Below, one piece after another: positions 1 to 5,359 of a stretch of 7,098 nt of DNA. The position numbers and the translations under genes were made by a program. The stretch's first letter is position 1. Each line of letters opens with the position of its first letter. The notes beneath the pieces were generated by a model that worked only from the letters and a program-made list of their open reading frames with translations, was not told the DNA's origin and did not search any database. This DNA is from Rickettsiales bacterium (GTDB taxonomy: Bacteria; Pseudomonadota; Alphaproteobacteria; Rickettsiales; UBA8987): the NCBI GenBank assembly GCA_020631295.1, contig JAHDHN010000068.1:1-7098 (forward strand), read 5' to 3'.

Positions 1-491
1 TGGCTGCGAAAATGTGCCAAGCGTGCTGTGAGTGTAGGAGAAAGCTGCCAGGCCCAGCCTTGCTGTTTCCATTGAATATTGGCTTGCAACAGCGCGTGAC
101 TGTCTGCCGGTTTTTTACTGTTATGCCGCAGCAACAGCAGCATGATGGCTGCAGCGAGTGGCAGCAACGCAAGTGGACCCACCAGCAGTGTAAGCAAGGC
201 CACACAGGCTGCGCCCAGCACAGCGCCGGCCACCCGCACCATGGGTGCCATGTTCCATCTATGTATCGCACATAATGCTGCGGTGCTTTTTAGCAATATC
301 ACACTGAAGCACAGGCTGAGCAGCACCGAAACGCTGCACCAGAGCAGCGCGCCTGTTGATTGTGCAGGGATAATATGGTCATAGAAGCGCAGCACAGAGA
401 GTGGCACAGACAGCATAAGCAGCGTGGCAAGGCTGGCACTGCTGATGCAGAGTCCTTTGTCAAAATAATCTATGATTGTAGAACGTTTCAT
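1..491 (-). CDS. Multi-pass inner-membrane protein of unknown function (N-terminal part)
   Basis: On the minus strand an ATG at 491-489 opens a frame of 163 codons with no stop before the left edge, so the C terminus is missing. I do not recognise the family. After a short charged start (MKRSTIIDYFDK) there are hydrophobic segments at about residues 14-34, 45-67 and 86-121; the last is long and split by a Gly-Pro at 105-106, so it may be two membrane spans. Residue 122 onward is polar and rich in Gln and Trp. A sigma70-like promoter lies just upstream in the same direction, which supports both this strand and this start. Plus-strand frames over the same bases are rich in His, Cys and Gln and look like shadows. 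It is probably an integral inner-membrane protein; no function can be assigned from what is visible. Confidence 0.72.
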   Translation of the reverse strand, partial: MKRSTIIDYFDKGLCISSASLATLLMLSVPLSVLRFYDHIIPAQSTGALLWCSVSVLLSLCFSVILLKSTAALCAIHRWNMAPMVRVAGAVLGAACVALLTLLVGPLALLPLAAAIMLLLLRHNSKKPADSHALLQANIQWKQQGWAWQLSPTLTARLAHFRS

Positions 492-508
492 ATAATGCCC
501 GTATAGGT

Positions 509-537
509 TGTATATGCTATTTTGCGTTCTGTTTCAA
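509..537 (-). promoter_or_regulatory. Sigma70-like promoter for the membrane-protein gene
   Basis: Read on the minus strand: -35 box TTGAAA (537-532), a spacer of exactly 17 bp, and -10 box TATACA (514-509). Each box matches the consensus at five of six positions. Transcription would start near 502, giving a leader of about 11 nt before the ATG at 491. No strong Shine-Dalgarno sequence is visible. The surrounding bases are AT-rich. Confidence 0.6.
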
Positions 538-648
538 GTGGTTATTTGCACTTAAAAGTTGTGCTGTTATTAACGATATCAATTATGAAAACGTTTCTAA
601 TGTTATTATTATAGCGGAATCGTCTAACAATTAATAAACGATATTGTT

Positions 649-669
649 CCCTGTGGTTTAACCACAGGG
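649..669. repeat. Hairpin B of copy 1, near-perfect palindrome
   Basis: CCCTGTGG (649-656) pairs with CCACAGGG (662-669) around TTTAA. In this copy the symmetry extends to 10 bp per arm around a single central base. The palindrome is nearly the same on both strands, so it could act in either direction. Its twin is at 6914-6934, with loop CTAAA. It is the most conserved part of the repeat. Confidence 0.75.
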
Positions 670-704
670 TCAAATGGTGATACAGCATAACTGGTAGATT
701 TGAT

Positions 705-723
705 CCTGCGATCAAGTCGCAGG
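705..723 (-). terminator. Hairpin A of copy 1, possible terminator of the dehydrogenase gene
   Basis: A 7-bp GC-rich stem (CCTGCGA/TCGCAGG) with a 5-nt loop lies about 70 nt past the dehydrogenase stop codon, in its direction. It is followed by ATCAAATCT, not a run of T, so this is not a classical intrinsic terminator. The equivalent hairpin sits just past the ffh stop at 6718-6736. It may act in termination or in protecting the mRNA 3' end; this is inference. Confidence 0.35.
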
Positions 724-790
724 AAACAGAATTATGAATTGTTAAGCGATCTTACTATAGAAAGATTTTTGGCAGGAAATAACCAGTATA

Positions 791-1537
791 TTAGATTTTC
801 CCAACCAGCCAGAAATACAATCTATGCGGTAGCACGCGGGTGAGTAGTTTCATTGACCAGCTGAAGCGTTTGGGAAAGTGGATCTCAAAGCGATTTGGCT
901 TTTGCAGGCCTTTTATAATATACTCCGCGGCTTTTTCGGGTGAAATCATTGCCGGCATGGAAAAGCTGTTTTTATCTGTGAGTTGTGTTTTTACAAAGCC
1001 GGGTGAAACCAGCTGCACAGTAATATCATAAGGCGCAAGATCTAGCTTTAACTGCTCCGCCAGATGATTGACACCGGCCTTGCTCACACCATAGGAATAG
1101 GCATTAGGAAGCCCTTTCCATCCGGCAATGCTGCCCACCAGCACAATATGGCCGGCTTGCGTTTTGACCATATCAGGCAGCATCACATCCAGAAGGCGCA
1201 TAGCACCATGCAAATTCACATCCATCACCTGCATGGCCGCATCCAGAGATACCTCTTGCACCGGCGCTGGCTCATAGGCACCGGCATTATATATCACCAC
1301 GTCATATGGCCAACAGGCGGCGTGAGCCTGCTGCATGGAGGCAATATCTGTTACGTCCAGTGATATCACCGTGTGGCCATTACCTGGCAGCCTGTTGCAT
1401 AATGCGGTTAGCGTTTCCTCACCGCGTGCAGAAAGCTGCAATATTGCACCTGCTTCTGCCAGCTTCACCGCCAAAGCAGCACCAATGCCAGTGCTGGCGC
1501 CAATCAACCATATCTTTTTGTTTTCGAATTTGCCCAT
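791..1537 (-). CDS. Short-chain dehydrogenase/reductase (SDR family, NAD(P)-dependent)
   Basis: A classical SDR of 248 residues with a Rossmann fold, predicted to be a cytosolic NAD(P)(H)-dependent oxidoreductase. Visible landmarks, numbered from this start: cofactor loop GASTGIG at 13-19, LDVTD at 60-64, NAG at 84-86, Asn108 (DVNLHG), catalytic Ser136 (VGSIAG), Tyr149 and Lys153 (YGVSK), and PG at 179-180 before the substrate loop. The C terminus (FPKRFSWSMKLLTRVLPHRLYFWLV) is hydrophobic and basic, resembling SDRs that work on lipid substrates or lie at the membrane; the substrate is not readable. A longer reading starts at an ATG at 1552, adding MYYLA. I prefer 1537 because the 1552 ATG lies inside the promoter and the 1537 A is the predicted first base of the transcript. 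The gene is divergent from the helix-hairpin-helix gene at 1634. Confidence 0.93.
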   Translation of the reverse strand: MGKFENKKIWLIGASTGIGAALAVKLAEAGAILQLSARGEETLTALCNRLPGNGHTVISLDVTDIASMQQAHAACWPYDVVIYNAGAYEPAPVQEVSLDAAMQVMDVNLHGAMRLLDVMLPDMVKTQAGHIVLVGSIAGWKGLPNAYSYGVSKAGVNHLAEQLKLDLAPYDITVQLVSPGFVKTQLTDKNSFSMPAMISPEKAAEYIIKGLQKPNRFEIHFPKRFSWSMKLLTRVLPHRLYFWLVGKI

Positions 1538-1543
1538 AGCTAA

Positions 1544-1572
1544 ATAATACATTGGCCTGTTGTCTGAGGCAA
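1544..1572 (-). promoter_or_regulatory. Promoter of the SDR gene, predicted leaderless
   Basis: Minus strand: -35 TTGCCT (1572-1567), 17-bp spacer, -10 TATTAT (1549-1544). Six bases then separate the -10 box from the ATG at 1537, so the usual start point falls on the A of the start codon. There is no Shine-Dalgarno sequence. This decides the choice of start: an ATG at 1552 would lie upstream of the transcript. Confidence 0.55.
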
Positions 1573-1598
1573 TATGTGACTACACTATCTAAGGTGCA

Positions 1599-1627
1599 TT
1601 GCCTTTCTGTGTAATTCGCGCTATGTT
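1599..1627 (+). promoter_or_regulatory. Promoter of the helix-hairpin-helix gene, predicted leaderless
   Basis: Plus strand: -35 TTGCCT (1599-1604), 17-bp spacer, -10 TATGTT (1622-1627), then six bases to the ATG at 1634. The -35 box is identical to that of the divergent SDR promoter and the geometry is the same, so transcription is again expected to begin at the start codon. No Shine-Dalgarno sequence is present. Confidence 0.5.
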
Positions 1628-1633
1628 GTTTAT

Positions 1634-2206
1634 ATGAAACTCTTTTTAGCACTTCTTGCCTTTGTTGCTTGGGCCGCCTTTGCTGCCTTTTGGATTGTGT
1701 GTGCCATTGGCAATGGCTGCGAGGCAGGCAGTGTGTTTGAACGCATCACCAGCGCCCTAAACCCGCTTGATAAGCCCACCGCATTGCTGGAATTTTTGTT
1801 CTTTATGCTTGGTGCCTTTTTGTTGGGCGTGCTATTTGCTTCTTTGATTGGTGTGGGAAGAAGCCGCACTAATACAGCACCGCCTGCTAAGGTGAGCCGT
1901 CAGAAAAAATCACGTATAGCGCAAGAGATGAGCGCACCTGCTGATACGCCAAGTACCACGGCATCTGCACCTTCTGCACCGCGTAAGAAAATGGATGTGA
2001 ACGACCTCACTCTCATTAATGGTGTGGGACCAGCCAGTGCCAAGCAGCTCAACGCAATTGGTATTTATTCCTTAAGTGACGTGGCCAATTTGAGTGCTGC
2101 AGATGCTGCCAAAGTGACCAGCGCGCTGGAGTTTGACGATAAGCTCATTGAGCGCGATGATTGGCGCGGCCAGGCCAAAGCGCTGCTAGCGCAAATGAAT
2201 GCATAA
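1634..2206 (+). CDS. Membrane-anchored helix-hairpin-helix (H3TH-like) protein
   Basis: A 190-residue protein in three parts. Residues 3-25 and about 50-75 are hydrophobic and are predicted membrane spans, separated by a short loop containing two Cys (23 and 29). Residues 76-120 form a basic, then Ala/Pro/Ser/Thr-rich, linker of low complexity. Residues 121-188 form a helix-hairpin-helix domain: DLTLINGVGP at 124-133, with the GVGP hairpin, then GIYSLSDVANLSAADAAKV and IERDDW at 172-177 followed by QAKALL. Such domains occur in alphaproteobacteria as the C-terminal tails of NuoE and ribosomal L21 proteins and in small predicted 5' flap-nuclease-like proteins. No nuclease domain or metal-binding acidic cluster is visible, so catalysis should not be assumed; a protein- or nucleic-acid-binding domain held at the membrane is the safer reading. 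The start is supported by the promoter spacing. No operon partner is apparent: pyrG begins 64 bp later. Confidence 0.85.
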   Translation: MKLFLALLAFVAWAAFAAFWIVCAIGNGCEAGSVFERITSALNPLDKPTALLEFLFFMLGAFLLGVLFASLIGVGRSRTNTAPPAKVSRQKKSRIAQEMSAPADTPSTTASAPSAPRKKMDVNDLTLINGVGPASAKQLNAIGIYSLSDVANLSAADAAKVTSALEFDDKLIERDDWRGQAKALLAQMNA

Positions 2207-2270
2207 TCAGCCGCAAAATACCCTCTATATTCCCTTGCTCCTGCGTATGAAATGTAGCATGTAGGCTGCT

Positions 2271-3896
2271 ATGACGAAATTTATCTTCATAACCGGCGGT
2301 GTGGTATCCTCTTTGGGGAAAGGAATTGCCTCTGCCAGCTTGGGTGCATTGCTGCAGTCACGCGGATATAGCGTGCGCTTGCGTAAGCTTGACCCGTATC
2401 TGAATATAGACCCAGGCACGATGAGCCCTACGCAGCATGGTGAAGTATTTGTGACCAATGACGGTGCGGAGACGGACCTAGATCTGGGCCATTATGAGCG
2501 TTTTACCGGCGTGGATGCCCGCAAAGGAGACAATGTTACCACGGGTAAGATTTACTCTGATTTATTGAAGAAAGAGCGCCGCGGAGATTATCTGGGCGGC
2601 ACGGTGCAGGTGATTCCGCACGTGACGGACCTCATCAAAGCTTTTGTGTTGAATGATACAGAAGACACGGATTTTGTGCTATGTGAAATTGGTGGCACGG
2701 TGGGCGATATTGAAGCCTTGCCGTTTTTTGAGGCCATCCGCCAGCTGGGCAATGATTTGGGCCGCGATAATGCCATTTATGTGCATTTGACCCTGGTGCC
2801 CTATCTCTCTGCCGCGCAGGAGCTCAAAACCAAGCCAACGCAGCATTCGGTAAAAGAATTGCGCAGCATTGGTATTCAGCCGGATGTGTTATTATGCCGT
2901 TGCGAAACGGAAATTCCGGCCAGTGAACGCCGCAAAATTGCGCTGTTCTGTAATGTGCCGGAAGAGGCAGTGATTCAAGCGGTGGATACGGATACGATCT
3001 ACCGTGTGCCACTTAATTACCATGCAGAAGGCATGGACAAGGCAGTGCTGCAAGCGTGCGGCATGCTGGAAGAAGCACCAAAGGCAGAATTAAGCAAATG
3101 GCATGGCGTGGTAGACCGCGTGACCAACCCAGAGGCGCGCGTGAATATCGCCATTGTGGGGAAATATATTTCGCTTTCGGATGCGTATAAATCGTTGCTT
3201 GAGGCGCTGGACCATGCAGGCATTGCTAATAATGCCAAGGTGAATGTGCAGTGGGTAAATTCGCGCACCTTTGAGGATGATGACGCACATTTGCAATTAA
3301 AAGAAGTGGATGCAATTCTGGTGCCTGGTGGTTTTGGTCAAGGCGGTACGGACGGCAAAATGGCCGCTGCCACCTTTGCGCGGGAGCATAATATTCCGTA
3401 TCTTGGCATTTGTTTTGGTATGCAGCTGGCTGTGCTGGAAGCGCTGCATAATATTGCCGGTGACACAAGTGCGACCAGCAGCGAGTTTGGCACATGTGAT
3501 AACCCTGCCATTGGTCTGATGACTGAATGGGAAAAAGACGGCGGCAAAGAAACACGCAGTGCCCAGGGCGATTTGGGCGGCACCATGCGCTTGGGCGCCT
3601 ATGAGTGTGTGATTGAAAAAGGCAGCCTGGCCGAACAGATTTACAGCAGCACCAGCATCAGCGAGCGCCACCGCCATCGCTATGAGGTGAATATGGCGCT
3701 GGAAGAGACGTTGGCAGAAGCAGGCCTGCATATTGTAGGTAAATCACCTGATGGTTTGTTGCCGGAAATTGTGGAACGCAAGGATCATCCATGGTTTGTG
3801 GGTGTGCAGTTCCACCCAGAATTTAATTCACGCGTATTCGCTCCGCACCCTCTTTTTGTAAGCTTTGTGGCCGCGGCCAAAACAGCAAAATCTTAG
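2271..3896 (+). CDS. pyrG: CTP synthase (glutamine-hydrolysing)
   Basis: Converts UTP to CTP using ATP and glutamine, the last step of de novo pyrimidine nucleotide synthesis, in the cytosol as a tetramer. At 541 residues it is full length. The N-terminal amidoligase domain (about 1-270) begins KFIFITGGVVSSLGKG, with the P-loop at 14-21, and continues through LRKLDPYLNIDPGTMSP (38-53), Asp71 and Glu139 (likely Mg ligands) and GGTVGDIE (141-148). The C-terminal class I glutamine amidotransferase domain (about 290-541) carries the triad Cys381 (GICFGMQ), His515 and Glu517 (QFHPEF). The loop GGFGQGGTDGK (353-363) has Gly where Arg is usual (GGFGxRG). There is no clear Shine-Dalgarno sequence. 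A poor TTGCTC/CATGTA pair spaced 17 bp lies seven bases before the ATG. It stands alone, not next to kdsA or eno as in many relatives, and ends in a hairpin that includes its stop codon. Confidence 0.98.
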   Translation: MTKFIFITGGVVSSLGKGIASASLGALLQSRGYSVRLRKLDPYLNIDPGTMSPTQHGEVFVTNDGAETDLDLGHYERFTGVDARKGDNVTTGKIYSDLLKKERRGDYLGGTVQVIPHVTDLIKAFVLNDTEDTDFVLCEIGGTVGDIEALPFFEAIRQLGNDLGRDNAIYVHLTLVPYLSAAQELKTKPTQHSVKELRSIGIQPDVLLCRCETEIPASERRKIALFCNVPEEAVIQAVDTDTIYRVPLNYHAEGMDKAVLQACGMLEEAPKAELSKWHGVVDRVTNPEARVNIAIVGKYISLSDAYKSLLEALDHAGIANNAKVNVQWVNSRTFEDDDAHLQLKEVDAILVPGGFGQGGTDGKMAAATFAREHNIPYLGICFGMQLAVLEALHNIAGDTSATSSEFGTCDNPAIGLMTEWEKDGGKETRSAQGDLGGTMRLGAYECVIEKGSLAEQIYSSTSISERHRHRYEVNMALEETLAEAGLHIVGKSPDGLLPEIVERKDHPWFVGVQFHPEFNSRVFAPHPLFVSFVAAAKTAKS

Positions 3897-3922
3897 ATAA
3901 CGTCCTCGTACTATCTAGTTTT
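3894..3922 (+). terminator. Terminator-like hairpin overlapping the pyrG stop codon
   Basis: TAGATA (3894-3899, its TAG being the pyrG stop) pairs with TATCTA (3912-3917). An inner ACG/CGT stem (3900-3902 with 3907-3909) closes on a TCCT loop, leaving a 2-nt bulge. GTTTTAATC follows. The T run is short, but the layout is that of an intrinsic terminator for pyrG. Confidence 0.5.
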
Positions 3923-3995
3923 AATCGAAATGATAGCTTGCAAAATATAAGCAGATGGGTAGGTGTGCTGATCAATAAATAAGGTTATAGCTATA

Positions 3996-4286
3996 ATGTC
4001 ACAATCTAAACAATTTGCCGTTATTTTTCAGCCTGCAAATAGTGCTATGCAGTCAGCACCCACTACAGCAAAATGGAAATTAGAATTCACATCCACTTCT
4101 CCAAATACGCATGACCCGCTTATGGGCTGGATTGGATCTGATGATACGCAAAAGCAAGTATCTTTGGAATTTCCTACAAAAGAATCAGCCATTGCATATG
4201 CTGAAACAAACAAGATTTCTTACCGCGTAGAGCTACCACAAACACGTCGTATCAAGCCAAAATCATACGCTGATAATTTTTGTTAG
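3996..4286 (+). CDS. NADH dehydrogenase (complex I) NDUFS4-like accessory subunit
   Basis: A 96-residue protein of the ETC complex I conserved-region family, homologous to the 18-kDa AQDQ subunit NDUFS4 of mitochondria. The family signature runs nearly the whole length: an IFQPANSAMQSAP start (10-22), KWKLEF (26-31), HDPLMGWIGSDDTQKQV (39-55), LEFPTKESAIAYAE (57-70), YRVELP (76-81) and PKSYADNF (88-95). It is expected on the matrix-facing (cytoplasmic) arm near the NADH-oxidising module, where it stabilises complex I. No signal peptide or membrane span is seen. The gene is separate from any nuo cluster, as is usual in alphaproteobacteria. A weak AAGG lies 11 bases before the ATG. The base composition is visibly more AT-rich than that of pyrG or ffh. 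It converges on nusB, with the stop codon inside a shared hairpin. Confidence 0.92.
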   Translation: MSQSKQFAVIFQPANSAMQSAPTTAKWKLEFTSTSPNTHDPLMGWIGSDDTQKQVSLEFPTKESAIAYAETNKISYRVELPQTRRIKPKSYADNFC

Positions 4287-4306
4287 ATAGTGCCGACACT
4301 ATCTAA
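4283..4306. terminator. Perfect hairpin between the convergent NDUFS4-like and nusB genes
   Basis: TTAGATAGTG (4283-4292) and CACTATCTAA (4297-4306) form a perfect 10-bp stem around CCGA. The left arm contains the TAG stop of the NDUFS4-like gene, and the right arm abuts the TAA stop of nusB at 4309-4307. It is symmetric, so it could serve both genes. TTAATCTTT follows on the plus strand; on the minus strand there is no T run. It is likely a shared terminator or 3'-end structure. Confidence 0.6.
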
Positions 4307-4870
4307 TTAATCTTTCAACACTGCATGCAGCACGGCGTCAACAAACGGACGCTCATGGCTTTCTAACAGGCTTTCGCTCAGCTTGCGGTATTGTGTTTTA
4401 ATAATACCAATATCCGTGCCCAACTGGGTGCGTTCGGCCATTGCTGTGCGCAGGAGTGCTTTTGCAATAGGGTTCACACGTGCGTAGCTCCAGGCCTCAT
4501 TGGTAAATGTTTCCAGCTCCGCATCCAGCGTGGCAATGAGCTTAGAGGTGGCAATGGTAAGTTTCTTGAAAAAACGGTCATCCGGCGGAATTGGCCTGGT
4601 GTCTTGCACGGCTGCATCGCCCGCTTTTTTAGCACGTGCGCGGGCGATCAAGGCCTCAATGCTAATCTCTTCCAGCTCCACATCCTCTTGCAGCTCTTCT
4701 GCCATATGTTCGCTAATCGCACGGAAACTCGCAATGGCAGTTTTATGCAAATCTTCAGATGCATAAGGCACATCAAGCTCACCTGTTACATCTTTGGCAT
4801 AGATTGCCGCCACCGCCATCAGGCGAGAAATAGTCTTCTGATCACCTGCATTATATTTTTCTTTAGGCAT
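4307..4870 (-). CDS. nusB: Transcription antitermination factor NusB (divergent)
   Basis: NusB binds boxA RNA together with NusE (ribosomal protein S10) to support antitermination of rRNA operons. The call rests on its position directly after ribH and on family features: an N-terminal helix QKTISRLMAVAAIYAKDVTG (11-30), FFKKL (100-104), a WSYARVNPIAKALLRTAMAE helix (127-146) matching the usual ILR-x-A-xxE region, and the terminal FVDAVLHAVLKD (176-187). At 187 residues it is longer than the usual 140-160. The extra length is a charged stretch at about 58-97, acidic (EELQEDVELEE) and then basic (RARAKK). The usual Arg-rich start is only KTISR, and the common NEYV motif is read here as KTQYRKL. 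ATG 4870 overlaps the ribH stop by 8 bp, implying translational coupling. Confidence 0.85.
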   Translation of the reverse strand: MPKEKYNAGDQKTISRLMAVAAIYAKDVTGELDVPYASEDLHKTAIASFRAISEHMAEELQEDVELEEISIEALIARARAKKAGDAAVQDTRPIPPDDRFFKKLTIATSKLIATLDAELETFTNEAWSYARVNPIAKALLRTAMAERTQLGTDIGIIKTQYRKLSESLLESHERPFVDAVLHAVLKD

Positions 4871-5291
4871 TATTTTGCCATTTCTGTTTTAATGCATGCA
4901 GGCTTAAGGCAGCTTCCACTGCACCAGCGCCTTTATTGCCCTCTGTCACATTGGCGCGTGTCATGGCCTGCGTTTTATTTTCTGTGGTTAAAATTGCATT
5001 GCCAATGGCGGCATTGTGATCAAGTGAAAGCTGCATCAAGCCACGTGCACTTTCATTGCACACCGTATCATAATGTGAGGTTTCACCACGCACCACGCAG
5101 CCCAATGCCACATAGGCATCATAGCGCTTGCTCTTTATTGCCAATGCCACCGCAGCCGGAATTTCCAGTGCACCGGGCACTTCTATTATCTCATACTCCG
5201 CGCCGGCATCCTGGCAGGCAGTAATGGCGCCCAGCTCCAGCTGTTCAGCAATCGCATCATAGTAACGGGAAATGACCAGTAAAATTCGCAT
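4863..5291 (-). CDS. ribH: 6,7-dimethyl-8-ribityllumazine synthase
   Basis: Condenses 5-amino-6-ribitylaminouracil with 3,4-dihydroxy-2-butanone 4-phosphate to give the lumazine precursor of riboflavin; cytosolic, in multimeric shells. The 142 residues cover the whole family length, though the N terminus is short and begins right at the first strand. Motifs: ILLVISRYYD (3-12), EVPGALEIPAA (37-47), YVALGCVVRGETSHYD (60-75) with the probable catalytic His73, NESARGLMQLSL (79-90), GNAILTTEN (97-105), and Arg112 followed by GNKGAGAVEAAL (118-129), the phosphate-binding end. It is first in the ribH-nusB operon. No Shine-Dalgarno sequence or convincing promoter is seen upstream in the 57 bp shared with ffh. 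No other rib genes are in the window. Confidence 0.97.
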   Translation of the reverse strand: MRILLVISRYYDAIAEQLELGAITACQDAGAEYEIIEVPGALEIPAAVALAIKSKRYDAYVALGCVVRGETSHYDTVCNESARGLMQLSLDHNAAIGNAILTTENKTQAMTRANVTEGNKGAGAVEAALSLHALKQKWQNNA

Positions 5292-5319
5292 GGAAAAGCT
5301 GTTACAGCACTGCTATAGG
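5291..5319 (+). promoter_or_regulatory. Candidate promoter for ffh
   Basis: TGGAAA (5291-5296), a 17-bp spacer and TATAGG (5314-5319) match the -35 and -10 consensus at four of six positions each. The start of transcription would fall near 5326-5327, on the ATG of the five-codon upstream ORF. The -35 box overlaps the ribH start codon. This is a modest match. Confidence 0.3.
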
Positions 5320-5324
5320 AATGT

Positions 5325-5359
5325 CTATGTTTACTAACTTATAGGCCTATGTTTACTAA
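5325..5359 (+). repeat. Direct repeat duplicating the ffh start; makes a five-codon upstream ORF
   Basis: CTATGTTTACTAA occurs at 5325-5337 and again at 5347-5359, a period of 22 bp. The second copy contains the ffh start codon. The first opens an ORF at 5327-5344 encoding MFTNL then TAG, the same five residues that begin Ffh. The two versions differ at the last two codons only by synonymous changes (AAC TTA against AAT CTA). TATAGG also precedes each copy (5314-5319 and 5340-5345). The upstream ORF ends four bases before the ffh ATG. Confidence 0.8.

Larger units (their letters stand above)
621..727 (-). repeat. Intergenic two-hairpin repeat, copy 1 (uninterrupted)
   Basis: Read on the minus strand, this block matches the block after ffh (6714-6962) once a 142-bp insert in that copy is removed. 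The core (641-723) aligns without gaps over 83 positions, with 71 identities. A weaker match extends to 621, and a shared GTTT extends it to 727. It contains hairpin A (705-723, stem CCTGCGA/TCGCAGG, 5-nt loop) and hairpin B (649-669, stem CCCTGTGG/CCACAGGG, 5-nt loop). The last 35 bp around hairpin B differ at only one position between copies. It lies 3' of the dehydrogenase gene, as the other copy lies 3' of ffh. The rest of 492-790 holds the promoter at 509-537 and AT-rich sequence with no gene that I can support. Confidence 0.85.

Noticed and set aside
12..384. Overlapping plus-strand frames at the left edge
   Set aside because: Their composition (many Cys, His, Gln) is unlike a protein, and the minus strand has a promoter-backed membrane-protein frame over the same bases.
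585..614. Nine-codon ORF (MKTFLMLLL) in the left intergenic region
   Set aside because: It is too short to judge, has no ribosome-binding site or promoter, and is expected by chance in AT-rich DNA.
751..768. Imperfect palindrome ATCTT...AAGAT followed by TTTTT on the plus strand
   Set aside because: It is oriented as a plus-strand terminator, but no plus-strand gene lies upstream; the stem is short and interrupted.
1583..1592. CACTATCTAA upstream of the helix-hairpin-helix gene, identical to the right arm of the hairpin at 4297-4306
   Set aside because: Ten-base matches are expected many times by chance in 7 kb, and there is no pairing arm nearby at 1583.
2235..2263. TTGCTC and CATGTA spaced 17 bp before pyrG as a leaderless promoter
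   Set aside because: The spacing fits the pattern of the SDR and helix-hairpin-helix promoters, but the boxes match the consensus at only three and two of six positions.
3226..3731. Minus-strand frames antisense to the pyrG amidotransferase domain
   Set aside because: The plus strand encodes an intact CTP synthase here; the antisense text has no family resemblance.
4391..5224. Long plus-strand frame (277 codons) antisense to nusB and ribH
   Set aside because: It spans two recognisable minus-strand genes, is rich in His, Cys and Arg, and has no recognisable domain; it is a shadow of the real genes.
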